The notes under the pieces were generated by a model. That model was not told where the DNA came from. It ran no database searches and saw only the letters and a program-made list of their open reading frames with translations. 64,000 nucleotides of DNA, taken from the NCBI RefSeq assembly GCF_033568475.1, contig NC_133122.1, positions 15,876,763 through 15,940,762 of the forward strand, written 5' to 3'. Both the position numbers and the translations under genes were made by a program. Of the stretch, positions 1 through 12,700 are shown piece after piece. This DNA comes from Henckelia pumila. Lineage: Eukaryota > Streptophyta > Magnoliopsida > Lamiales > Gesneriaceae. How positions within the stretch are numbered: position 1 is the first letter of the stretch; each line of letters opens with the position of its first letter.

Positions 1-2009
1 GTATGACCATATTTCATCAGAAACATTAGAGAAGGAATCGAGAGAAAAGAGCAAGAAACTCCAAGCTTCTTCTTCATCTTTAAATTGCTATATCTTGAGT
101 TTCGGGTATCCGATTTCGATTCCGAAAAGGGTTCTGGACTCCTTGCAAGAAGACCTTCAATTTTATGTAAGTTTTATTTTGATTCATTATGGTTAGAGAA
201 GTCGAAAAATGGCAGAGATCAGATGTGGTTATGAATTGTTGTTGTTGAGCTTGTATTCTTTGTTCTACCGAGTTCGGGTTGAAGGATGGCTATCGATTAT
301 GTTCTTATGAATTTAGCTGTGTATTTGATCGTATACCTACTGATATGTTGAGGAATTATTGCTGGTTTTGAATTGTATACGGCTGATATGATTATAGAAT
401 TGTTATAGTTGCGTTTCGGGATTGCCAAGTTTATATCGTTATGCCGCCGAGTTTATGATTTGAGGCTGTTTTGCTATTGTATCTTGGACTAAGATGTTTC
501 TGGGTTGTAGCTGATGTTTACTTGGTTTATATGCTGTGATTTCAGTTCATAAACAGGGGATATCAACTCGATAATCTCGACTTCGAAACTGATAGAAGAA
601 AGAACAAGGTTTGTAGTTTTTTGCCTTGAAGTTTGGTTGAAGCTTGAGCAGATTTTGAGATAGGTTTGGTGATTGTGTTGTTCAGATTTGGATAGCTTGA
701 AGTTGCCTTGAAACCTCACAATCTAAAGGTAAAAGTGGACTACTACTTGAATGGGATTATAACTCGAGATGGTTTGTATCGAGTTCCCTAAATCACATAC
801 TTATTTGCTTATTTGCTTTTATATGTTGTATTTGAATGGTTGAATGAGTCTTGATTTTAATGAATGCTATTTTGTTGATATATGTTGCATTCATCTTGTA
901 AGACTTGTTCTTTGATTTTGAAATGAACGGAAACGTTCAATTAGACGATTTGAGGGATTATATATGTATGGCCTGGGTGGTTGACTTAGCCTAGCGTCTG
1001 ATTTACATATATAATGGCTTCAAAGTCTAGAGAAGCAAGATAAGTAGCCCCACCTTGATCGGGAGAGTCGGTGGTTAGTTATGATATCTTCTTCTCGGGA
1101 TCCCAACCGATGAAATGAGAGAATTGTTAGAGATTGTTTTAAAACATGCATTGTAGTTACTTTTATATCATGAATTTGATATATGCTTTGCTATGCATGT
1201 TTAGTTACTTTTACTGGAAAATATATTTCTCACCGGAGTTATCCGGCTATTGTTGTGTTGTATGTGTCATGGAAATAGGCGGGAGTGGAACCGGACAAAA
1301 GCGAACTTGAAGAACAAGGGAATGGGAGAATAGCGTGATGATCCGAGTTTAGATGGTTGTGAGCTGTCAATGTTTGTGTTGAGTCCAAAAACATGAATAT
1401 GTTGTAGTTACATATGTCAAGACTTAATGGTTATGAGGTTTTTGTCTTAATAATATGCACAAGACTTGAGATGATGTATATTACTTCTTAGGACTTGACT
1501 TGATATTGTATACAATGTTCCATGTTTGATATATGAGCCTATCATGTTGATTTTAAGGCTTTGAGATGATCTATTTCTATCAACTTGTATCATGTTAGAA
1601 TGCATGTTAGCTTATGTTTTTGTATAGGCTATCTATGAGTTGATGTTAGATGAGAAATGTATGATAGAACATGTGTTGACCGCAAATGAAATTCTGTTGG
1701 AATTGCTGGAAACTGAGCTCGCTCGATCGGGTGATTATCACCAATCGAGCGAGGCCCTTGATTTGGAAATAGAACTTGAGCATTTTGTGCTCGCTCGATC
1801 GATAGAAAGTACCCGATCGAGCGAGGCCACAATTTGAACTCACCAGAGAGTTGGGCTTAAGTGCTCGCTCGATCGATGGGTTTTCACCGATCGAGCGAGG
1901 TACTAATGTTTAAAAAAAAAAAAAAAATTTACTTTGTTTAGACTTTGATTCTTTGTCTATTATTTTATGATGATTTGATTAATGAGAGATAAGAACTCGG
2001 GTAGTCACA
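1..2009 (+). repeat. LTR1 of the Tekay array (5' end cut by window edge)
   Basis: Position 1 aligns with position 7357 of LTR2, so the first 219 bp of this LTR lie outside the window. It ends in TCACA just before the primer binding site. Three hairpins with CTCGCTCGATCG-like stems lie near its 3' end. Confidence 0.9.
1718..1899 (+). repeat. Three inverted-repeat hairpins in LTR1
   Basis: Three 36-bp units (1718-1753, 1790-1825, 1864-1899) each read CTCGCTCGATCG, a short A/T-rich or T-rich loop, then the reverse complement ending CGATCGAGCGAG. The stems are near-identical, the loops and the spacers between units differ. Confidence 0.9.
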
Positions 2010-2014
2010 ACAGG

Positions 2015-2026
2015 TGGTATCAGAGC
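2015..2026 (+). promoter_or_regulatory. Primer binding site (tRNA-iMet type), copy 1
   Basis: TGGTATCAGAGC lies 5 bp after the LTR end. It is the standard complement of the initiator methionine tRNA 3' end used by plant LTR elements. Confidence 0.9.
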
Positions 2027-2433
2027 CAGGTTAATTCTGGACTGAGGTAGATCGTGAGTGGGGTAGATCGAGTCATCTTCCTTGCTTATTTATTTTATTA
2101 TGCTATGATTTAATTACATGATTGAATTACATGTGGTAAATGCTAGCATGATTTACTTTCAAGTATTTTATTACATGATGTTGTATTTATTTTATTTGAA
2201 AGTATGAAGACGCATGCTTACTGGGATATCTGAAATGATTAGAGGCATGTGTTCTGATGAATTATGATATGCTACCTAATTATTTGAATGGATTGGAAGC
2301 ATGTCTTGTTGAGTACTTCAATTATTTATTTTAGATTGAATCAGAACCGAGTCTTGATCAGAGGTAAGATGATCAGAGGAGGACTGAGATAGATTTGATG
2401 ATTATGGTATCCTAACCATTTTGATAATCAGAT

Positions 2434-5400
2434 ATGTCTCGACGACCAAGACGACCTCCTCTTAGACCACAGGTTCCTACTCCTATACTAGAGCAGACAG
2501 TTCATACTCCTCTGCCGGAACAAATAGTGGTAACACCGATAGTACCTCAAGCTGCAGTCCCGAGCAATGAACAGGGAAGTACCTCTCGAGATATGACAGA
2601 TATGACTGCCACTCCGATGGAAACATTATTGAAAAAATTTCAATCATACCATCCGCCTACTCTGAACGGTGCTGAAAATGCAGTTTTATGTGAAGGATGG
2701 CTCGATGACATGGAGATGTTGTTTGATTCGCTTGATTATGGTGATGAGCGGAGAGTCAGATTAATTGGACATCAGTTGCATGAGGTTGCGAAGAGCTGGT
2801 TGTCCATGACCAAGAAAGCTTTGGAGCGTAGAGGAACTGTACTGATGTGGAATGTCTTCAAAACTGAGTTTTACCAACGCTTATTTCCAGTGTCTTACCG
2901 CAAAGATAAAGGTGCAGAATTTGCAAACCTGAAGCAGGGCAACTTAAATATTGAAGATTATGTTGCAAAATTCACTACATTGCTACGTTTTGCTCCACAT
3001 GTTGCTGATAGTGATGAGGCAATGGCTGATCAGTTCATTAATGGATTGACTCCGGAGGTTTTTACTTTGGTGAACACAAGGCAACCGAATAATTTTGCTG
3101 ATGCTTTGAACAGTGCCAAAGGAGCGAAAGCTGGTTTGATACAACAGCGAGGAACTTTGTATACCGCTCAGCCACCGAGACAGTCACAACCCTCAGCTCC
3201 AATCTCGCAACAACCTCCTCGATTTGAAAGTGGTGGTAGTAGCAGTGGCAAGAAAGGATATTTGCAAGCTCGAGGAAAATAGTTTAAAAAGTCAGGGAGC
3301 AGTTCTTTGAGTTCCAGTGGCACGAAACAGAAGTCAGGAGTGTTTTGTAACAATTGCGGTGGAGGTCATCCAACCGATCAGTGCCGAGGTGTATCTGGGA
3401 GGTGCCATATATGCCATCAGACTGGCCATTTTGCGAGGGTGTGTCCTCAGAGAGGTTCTGGACAGTCACGAGGTGCAGATTCATCACGATTAGTGGCTCA
3501 ACCTGCGAGGCAAGTCTCTTCTGTTCATTCCTTCCAGCCATCACATTCACAGCAACAGCCAAGGCCAGGAGGGAATCAGACAGGTAGTCAGTCATCGAGA
3601 CAATAGGCTCATGTCTTTGCACTGACGGAGGAACAGGCACAGGGAGCACCAGATGACGTGATTGCAGGTAACTGTTCTCTTTATGGTTATCCCGCATATG
3701 TATTGATAGATACAGGTGCATCCCATACGTTTATCTCTGCACGATTTGCTTCATTACATTCTTTGCCTGTTGAAACATTACCTGTTGTAGTATCTGTTTC
3801 TTCTCTTTTGGGGAGAGGTCTTATATCTATTCAGACAGTTAAGAATTGTGTGCTACGGTATGATGGTAATGAGATCGAGATAGATTGTTTTGTGCTTGGT
3901 TTGTCTGATTTTGACTGCATTATCGGGATTGATATGCTAAACAAGTACAGAGCTACCGTAGATTGTTTCCAGAAGATAGTGAGATTCAGACCTGAGATGG
4001 CTGGAGAATGGAAATTCTATGGTAAGGGTTCTCGTGCTAAGATTCCTATAATTTCTGTATTATCAATGACCCGACTTTTGCAGAAAGGAGCGGAGGGATT
4101 TATTGTATATGCAGTTGATGTTTCGAAAACTAGCCCAAACCTGGCTGATTTGCCAGTGGTTAGTGAATTTGCGGATGTTTTCCCTGATGAGATTCCAGGA
4201 CTACCTCCGTATCGTGAGATTGATTTCAACATAGAACTGATGCCAGGTACTGCACCAATTTCTAAAGCACCTTATCGAATGGCACCAGTGGAATTGAAAG
4301 AGTTGAAAGATCAGTTGGAAGATTTACTGGCCAAGGGATACATTCGACCCAATGTTTCTCCTTAGGGTGCTTCAGTATTGTTTGTCAGGAAGAAAAACGG
4401 TTCAATGAGATTGTGCATCAACTACCGGCAACTGAATAAGGCAACGGTAAAGAACAAATACCCTTTGCCTTGTATTGATGATTTATTTGACCAGTTGCAG
4501 GGTTCTTCTGTGTATTCCAAGATCGATTTGAGATCTGGATACCATCAGCTGAGAGTTAGGGATTCTGATATTCCGAAAAATGCTTTTAGAACCAGGTATG
4601 GCCACTATGAGTTTATAGTTATGTCGTTTGGTCTGACAAATGCTCCAGCTGTGTTTATGGGTTTGATGAATCGTGTGTTTCAGAAATATCTCGATGATTT
4701 CGTGATAATTTTTATTGATGATATTCTGATATATTCGAAGAATTTGATTGATCATTCTGAGCATTTGAGAACCGTGTTGAAGACTCTGAGATCTGAGAAA
4801 CTGTATGCTAAATTGTCAAAATGTGAGTTTTGGCTGAAACAGGTTGTTTTTCTTGGAATATCATATCTGGAAATGGTGTATCTGTTGATCCGAGTAAATT
4901 CGAGGCAGTGATCAGTTGGTCGAGACCTACATCTGTTCCTAAAATTCGTAGTTTTATGGGTTTGGCTGGGTATTATCGTCGTTTTATTAAAGATTTTTCC
5001 AGTATTGCGAAGCCGATTACTCAGTTGACTCAGAAGAATGCTCCATTTATCTGGTCTGAAGCCTGTGAATCCAGTTTTATTAAGTTGAAGAAGCGATTGA
5101 CTAGTGCACCAGTCTTGACGATTCCTTCAGGTACTGGTGGTTTCACTGTTTATTGTGATGCATCTCATCGCGGTTTGGGATGTGTTTTGATGCAGCGAGG
5201 GCATGTGATTGCTTATGCCTCGAGACAGTTGAAGCCTCATGAGACCAGATACCCGATTCATGATCTTGAATTGGCCGCCATCGTATTTGCTTTGAAGATT
5301 TGGCGACATTATTTATACGGGGAACAGTTTGAGATTTATTCTGATCACAAGAGTCTGAAATATTTGTTTTCACAGTCAGAACTGAATATGAGACAGCGGA

Positions 5401-7040
5401 GATGGCTTGACTAGCTTAAAGATTTTGATTGTGAAATTAGATACTATCCGGGAAAATCGAATGCAGCAGCTGATGCATTGAGTCGAAAGGTATGTTCTTT
5501 ATCTCTATCGACGATTGGTGTATCCCATTTGATTAAAGAATGTTGTTGTTCTGGATTAGTATTTGATATGAATTATCAGCCTCTGCGACTTTATCAAATT
5601 CAAGTTGAACCAGAGTTACTTTTGAAAATTAAAGAAGCTCAGAAACTTGATCAGAATGTGCAGAATTCGATTGAGACAGTTCGATCAGGGCATGTATCTG
5701 AATACCAGGTTCGAGATGATCTTTTGTATGTAAACAATCGCCTTGTAGTGCCTGATATTTCTGATGTGAGATAACAACTACTGAAAGAGGCGCATTGTAG
5801 TCGTTATAGTATTCATCCTGGTGGGAGAAAGATGTACAACGATTTGAAGACTCGATATTGGTGGAAACCAATGAAGTCTGATATCATTGATTTTGTGTCT
5901 CGATGTCTTAATTACCAACAGGTGAAGGCTGAAAGGAAGAAACCGCCTGGTTTGTTACAGAGTTTATCAGTGCTGGAATGGAAATGGGATCATATTTCCA
6001 TGGACTTCGTGACGAAGTTACCTCGATCTTCTAGAGGTTGCGATGCTATCTGGGTGATTATCGACATATTGACGAAGTCAGCGTGTTTTATTCCTTATCG
6101 TATGACATATCAACACGATCAGATGTCAGAGCTTTATGTCCAAGAAGTTGTCAGATTACATGGAGTGCCAAAGTCTATTGTATCAGATCGTGATCCTCGA
6201 TTTATATCTCACTTTTGGTACAGTTTACAGAGTGCTTTGGGTACTCAGTTACACTTGAGCACAGTCTATCATCCACAGAGAGACGGACAGTTTGAGCGTA
6301 CCATTCAGACATTGAAGGATATGTTGAGAGCTGTAGTGCTTGATTTTGGCACTAGTTGGCAAGATTCATTACCACGTTGTGAATTCTTGTACAACAACGG
6401 CTATCAATCGAGTATTGAGATGGCTCCGTTTGAAGCTCTGTATGGTAGAAAGTGTCGATCACCTCTTTTCTGGGATGATATTTCAGAGTTGCCTGATATT
6501 GGACCTGATATAATTCGAGATATGGCTGAACAAGTGAAGCTTATTCAGAAGATAATGAAGACAGCTCAGGATATACAAGCGAAGTATGCCAATATTCGAC
6601 GTCGACCTTTGTCTTTTGAACAGGGGGATCGTGTATTTTTGAAGATTTCTCCGTTCAGAGGTACTGTACGTTTTGGCAAGCGAGGGAAGTTATCTCCACA
6701 ATATATCGGTCCGTATGAGATTCTGGAGAGAATAGGCAATCTTGCCTATCGATTTGCTTTGCCTCCATCCTTATCTGGAATACATGATGTCTTTCATGTA
6801 TCGATGCTTCGAAAATACCTTGCTGATGAATCTCATGTGCTTCAACCTGATGAGGCTGAACTCGACGAAACTTTGAGTTATTTTGAAAAGACAATTCAGA
6901 TCCTTGATCGTAAGGAGAAGCAACTTCGAACGAAGACTATTCCGCTTGTGAAGGTCCAGTGGAGTCGTCATGGTATTGAAGAAGCTACTTGGGAAATAGA
7001 ATCAGATATGCGACAACGATTTCCAGAGATGTTTCAATAA
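2434..7040 (+). pseudogene. Tekay gag-pol copy 1, multiply disrupted
   Basis: The order is gag, two CCHC zinc knuckles (CNNCGGGHPTDQC and CHICHQTGHFARVC, about 3346-3450), aspartic protease (LIDTGASH, about 3705), reverse transcriptase (FIDDIL, about 4716), RNase H, HHCC/DDE integrase and a chromodomain-like C-terminus (EEATWE, about 6979), ending at TAA 7038. Breaks relative to copy 2 or the family are: TAG 3280 (CAG in copy 2), TAG 3604 (CAG in copy 2), TAG 4363 (Trp codon in relatives, also TAG in copy 2), a one-base deletion near 4856, TAG 5412 (TTG in copy 2) and TAA 5772 (CAA in copy 2). All other reading is continuous, so this was a single polyprotein. It cannot now make full-length Gag-Pol. 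Confidence 0.93.
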
Positions 7041-7100
7041 TGTGAGTTTTCCTTTAGTTTTCTGTTATCTGATATATCTTATGTGCTGATAGTACTTGAG

Positions 7101-7137
7101 ATTTCGAGGACGAAATCATGTCTTAGTGGGGGAGAAT
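7101..7137 (+). promoter_or_regulatory. Polypurine tract and TTCGAGGACGAA motif, copy 1
   Basis: AGTGGGGGAGAA at 7125-7136 directly precedes the TGTAACGCCCG start of LTR2 and is the plus-strand primer. Just upstream, TTTCGAGGACGAAA is a near-palindrome that recurs at the same place in copy 2 and in the unrelated-sequence Tekay element near 58852. Confidence 0.88.
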
Positions 7138-9371
7138 TGTAACGCCCGGAATTATTTAATTTTAATCCGAGAATATTTAATTTGGGAATATTTGGAGTTT
7201 TGATTTAAATTCTAATATTCTTAAATTGATTAGGATTGAAATTGAATGAATTGAAAATTTGAGGACTGAATTGCATTTATTGAAGACTTGAGGGGCCAAA
7301 GTGCAAATAATGGAAACTTGGTGGACACTTGGTATGCAAAATAGGTATTCACGTGTGTATGACCATATTTCATCAGAAACATTAGAGAAGGAATCGAGAG
7401 AAAAGAGCAAGAAACTCCAAGCTTCTTCTTCATCTTTAAATTGCTATATCTTGAGTTTCGGGTATCCGATTTCGATTCCGAAAAGGGTTCTGGACTCCTT
7501 GAAAGAAGACCTTCGATTTGATATAAGTTTTCTTTTGATTAATTATGGTTAGAGAAGTTGAAAAATGGCAGAGATCAGATATGGTTATGAATTGTTGTTG
7601 TTGAGCTTGTATTCTTTGTTCTATCGAGTTCGGGTTGAAGGATGGCTATCGATTATGTTCTTATGAATTCAGCCGTGTATTTGATCATATACCTACTGAT
7701 ATGTTGAGGAATTATTGCTGGTTTTGAATTGTATATGGCTGATATGATTATAGAATTGTTATAGTTGCGTTTCGGGATTGCCAAGTTTATATCGTTACGC
7801 TGCCGAGTTTATTATTTGAGGCTGTTTTTCTATTGTATCTTGGACTAAGATGTTGCTGGGTTGTAGCTGATGTTTACTTGGTTTATATGCTGTGATTTCA
7901 GTTCATAAACAGGGGATATCAACTTGATAATCTCGACTTCGAAACCGATAGAAGAAAGAACAAGGTTTGTATCTTTTTGCCTTGAAGTTTGGTTGAAGCT
8001 TGAGCAGATTTTGAGATAGGTTTGGTGATTGTGTTGTTCAGATTTGGATAGCTTGAAGTTGCCTTGAAACCTCACAATCGAAAGGTAAAAGTGGACTACT
8101 ACTTGAATGGGATTATAATTCGAGATGGTTTGTATCGAGTTCCCTAAATCACATACTTATTTGCTTATTTGCTTTTATATGTTGTATTTGAATGGTTGAA
8201 TGAGTCTTGATTTTAATTAATGCTATTTTGTTGATATATGTTGCATTCATCTTGTAAGACTTGTTCTTTGATTTTGAAATGAACGAAAACGTTCAATTAG
8301 ATGATTTGAGAGATTATATATGTATGGCCTGGGTGGTTGACTTAGCCTAGCGTCTGATTTACATATATAATGGCTTCAAAGTCTAGAGAAGCAAGATAAG
8401 TAGCCCCACCTCGATCGGGAGAGTCGGTGGTTAGTTATGATATCTTCTTCTCGGGATCCCAATCGATGAAATGAGATAATTGTTAGAGAACCTTGTTTTA
8501 AAACATGCATTGTAGTTACTTTTATATCATGAATTTGATATATTCTTTGCTATGCATGTTTAGTTACTTTTACTGGGAAATATATTTCTCACCGGAGTTA
8601 TCCGGCTATTGTTGTGTTGTATGTGTCATGGAAATAGGCGGGAGTGGAACCGGACAAAAGCGAACTTGAAGAACAAGGGAATGGGAGAATAGCGTGATGA
8701 TCCGAGTTTAGATGGTTGTGAGCTGTCAATATTTGTGTTGAGTCCAAAAACATGAATATGTTGTAGTTACATATGTCAAGACTTAATGGTTATGAGGTTT
8801 TTGTCTTAATAATATGCACAAGACTTGAGATGATGTATATTACTTCTTAGGACTTGACTTGATATTGTATACAATGTTCCATGTTTGATATATGAGCCTA
8901 TCATGTTGATTTTAAGGCTTTGAGATGATCTATTTCTATCAACTTATATCATGTTAGAATGCATGTTAGCTTATGTTTTTGTATAGGCTATGTATGAGTT
9001 GATGTTAGATGAGAAATGTATGATAGAACATGTGTTGACAGCAAATGAAATTCTGTTGGAATTGCTGGAAACTGAGCTCGTTCGATCGGATGATTATCAC
9101 CGATCGAGCGAGGCCCTTGATTTGGAAACAGAACCTTGAGCATTTTGTGCTCGCTCGATCGATAGAAAGTACCCGATCGAGCGAGGCCACAATTTGAACT
9201 CACCCGAGAGTTGGGCTTAAGTGCTCGCTCGATCGGTGGGTTTTCACCGATCGAGCGAGGTACTAATGTTTTAAAAAAAAATTTTTTTTTTTACTTTGTT
9301 TATACTTTGATTCTTTGTCTATTATTTTATGATGATTTGATTAATTAGATATTAGAACTCGGGTAGTCACA
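7138..9371 (+). repeat. LTR2 of the Tekay array (2234 bp, complete)
   Basis: It starts TGTAACGCCCG after the copy 1 polypurine tract and ends TCACA before the copy 2 primer binding site. It serves both as 3' LTR of copy 1 and 5' LTR of copy 2. The three hairpins recur at 9077-9112, 9150-9185 and 9224-9259. Open frames inside it are not coding. Confidence 0.93.
9077..9259 (+). repeat. Three inverted-repeat hairpins in LTR2
   Basis: These are the same three CTCGCTCGATCG-type stem-loops as in LTR1 at equivalent spacing. The first unit carries a CTCG-to-TTCG change and a loop change; the third unit stem is perfect. Confidence 0.88.
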
Positions 9372-9376
9372 ACAGG

Positions 9377-9388
9377 TGGTATCAGAGC
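9377..9388 (+). promoter_or_regulatory. Primer binding site (tRNA-iMet type), copy 2
   Basis: TGGTATCAGAGC follows LTR2 at the same 5-bp spacing as in copy 1. Confidence 0.9.
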
Positions 9389-9782
9389 CAGGTTAATTCT
9401 GGACTGAGGTAGATCGTGAGTGGGGTAGATCGAGTCATCTTCCTTGCTTATTTATTTTATTATGCTATGATTTAATTACATGTGTTAAATGCTAGCATGA
9501 TTTACTTTCAAGTATTTTATTACATGATGTTGTATTTATTTTATTTGAAAGTATGAAGACGCATGCTTACTGGGATATCTGAAATGATTAGAGGCATGTG
9601 TTCTGATGAATTATGATATGCTACCTGATTATTTGAATGGATTGGAAGCATGTTTTGTTGAGTACTTCAATTATTTATTTTAGTTTGAATAAGAACAGTG
9701 TCTTGATCAGAGGTAAGATGATCAGAGGAGGACTGAGATAGATTTGATGATTATGGTATCCTAACCATTTTGATAATCAGAT

Positions 9783-12700
9783 ATGTCTCGACGACCAGGA
9801 CGACCTCCTCTTAGACCACAGGTTCCTACTCCTATACTAGAGCAGACAGTTCATACTCCTCTGCCGAAACAAACAGTGGTAACACCGATAGTACCTCAAG
9901 CTGCAGTCCCGAGCAATGAACAGGGAAGCACCTCTCGAGATATGACAGATATGACTGCCACTCCGATGGAAAAATTATTGAAAAGATTTCAATCATACCA
10001 TCCGCCTACTCTAAACGGTACTGAAAATGCAGTTGTATGTGAAGGATGGCTCGATGACATTGAGATGTTGTTTGATTCGCTTGATTATGGTGATGAGCGG
10101 AGAGTCATATTAATTGGACATCAGTTGCATGAGGTTGCGAAGAGCTGGTGGTCCACGACCAAGAAAGCTTTGGAGCATAGAGGAAATGTACTGATGTGGA
10201 ATGTCTTCAAAACTGAGTTTTACCAACGCTTCTTTCCAGTGTCTTACCGCAAATATAAAGGTGCAGAATTTGCGAACCTGAAGCAGGGCAACTTAAATAT
10301 TGAAGATTATGTTGCAAAATTCACTACATTGCTACGTTTTGCTCCACATGTTGCTGATAGTGATGAGGCAATGGCTGATCAGTTCATTAATGGACTTACT
10401 CCGGAGGTCTTTACTTTGATGAACACAAGGCGACCGAATAATTTTGCTGATGCTTTGAACAGTGCCAAAGGAGCGGAAGCTGGTTTGATACAACATCGAG
10501 GAACTTTGTATACCGCTCAGCCTCCAAGACAGTCACAACCCTCAGCTCCAATCTCGCAACAACCTCCTCGATTTGAAAGTGGTGGTAGTAGCAGTGGCAA
10601 GAAAGGATATTTGCAAGCTCGAGGAAAACAGTTTAAAAAGTCAGGGAGCAGTTCTTCGAGTTCCAGTGGCACGAAACAGAAGTCAGGAGTGTTTTGTAAC
10701 AATTGCGGTGGAGGTCATCCAACCGATCAGTGCCGAGGTGTATCTGGGAGGTGCCATATATGCCATCAGACTGGCCATTTTGCGAGGGTGTGTCCTCAGA
10801 GAGGTTCTGGACAGTCACAAGGTGCAGAGTCATCACGATCAGTGGCTCAACCTGCGAGGCAAGTCTCTTCTGTTCATTCCTTCCAGCCATCATATTCACA
10901 GCAACAGCCAAGGCCAGGAGGGAATCAGACAGGTATTCAGTCATCGAGACAACAGGCTCATGTCTTTGCACTGACGGAGGAACAGGCACAGGGAGCACCA
11001 GATGACGTGATTGCAGGTAACTGTTCTCTTTATGGTTATCCCGCATATGTATTGATAGATACAGGTGCATCCCATACGTTTATCTCTGCACGATTTGCTT
11101 CATTACATTCTTTGCCTGTTGAAACATTACCTGTTGTAGTATCTGTTTTTTCTCCTTTGGGGAGAGGTCTTATATCTATTCAGACAGTTAAGAATTGTGT
11201 GCTACGGTATGATGGTAATGAGATCGAGATAGATTTTTTTGTGCTTGGTTTGTCTGATTTTGACTGCATTATCGGGATTGATATGCTAAACAAGTACAGA
11301 GCTACCGTAGATTGTTTCCAGAAGATAGTGAGATTCAGACCTGAGATGGCTGGAGAATGGAAATTCTATGGTAAGGGTTCTCGTGCTAAGATTCCTCTGA
11401 TTTCTGTATTATCAATGACCCAACTTTTGCAGAAAGGAGCGGAGGGATTTATTGTATATGCAGTTGATGTTTCAAAAACTAGCCCGAACCTGGCTTATTT
11501 GCCAGTGGTTAGTGAATTTGCGGATGTTTTTCCTGATGAGATTCCAGGACTACCTCCGTATCGTGAGATTGATTTCAACATAGAACTGATGTCAGGTACT
11601 GCACCAATTTCTAAAGCACCTTATCGAATGGCACCAGTGGAATTGAAAGAGTTGAAATATCAGTTGGAGATTTACTGGCCAAGGGATACATTCGACCCAG
11701 TGTTTCTCCTTAGGGTGCTCCAGTATTGTTTGTCAGGAAGAAAGACGGTTCAATGAGATTGTGCATCGACTACCGGCAACTGAATAAGGCAACAGTAAAG
11801 AACAAATACCCTTTGCCTCGTATTGATGATTTATTTGACCAGTTGCAGGGTTCTTCTGTGTATTCCAAGATCGATTTGAGATCTGGATACCATCAGCTGA
11901 GAGTTAGGGATTCTGATATTCCGAAAAATGCTTTCAGAACCAAGTATGGCCACTATGGGTTTATAGTTATGCCGTTTGGTCTGACAAATGCTCCAGCTGT
12001 GTTTATGGGTTTGATGAATCGTGTGTTTCAGAAATATCTCGATGATTTCGTGATAATTTTTATTGATGATATTCTGATATATTCGAAGAATTTGATTGAT
12101 CATTCTGAGCATTTGAGAACCGTGTTGAAGACTTTGAGAACTGAGAAACTGTATGCTAAATTGTCAAAATGTGAGTTTTGGCTGAAACAGGTTGTTTTTC
12201 TTGGACATATCATATCTGGAAATGGTATATCTGTTGATCCGAGTAAATTCAAGGCAGTGATCAGTTGGTCGAGACCTACATCTGTTCCTAAAATTCGTAG
12301 TTTTATGGGTTTGGCTGGGTATTATCGTCGTTTTATTAAAGATTTTTCCAGTATTACGAAGCCGATTACTCAGTTAACTCAGAAGAATGCTCCATTTATC
12401 TGGTCTGAAGCCTGTGAATCCAGTTTTATTGAGTTGAAGAAGCGATTGACTAGTGCACCAGTCTTGACGATTCCTTCAGGTACTGGTGGTTTCACTGTTT
12501 ATTGTGATGCATCTCATCGCGGTTTGGGGTGTGTTTTGATGCAGCGAGGGCATGTGATTGCTTATGCCTCGAGACAGTTGAAGCCTCATGAGACCAGATA
12601 CCCGATTCATGATCTTGAATTGGCCGCCATCGTATTTGCTTTGAAGATTTGGCGACATTATTTATACGGGAAACAGTTTGAGATTTATTCTAATCACAAG

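Noticed and set aside
1629..1843. Overlapping 65-67 codon frames on both strands, repeated in LTR2 and LTR3
   Set aside because: They are a by-product of the palindromic LTR hairpins.
2015..2030. tRNA-Met-like sequence as a tRNA gene
   Set aside because: Only the 3'-end complement is present, directly after the LTR; it is a primer binding site.
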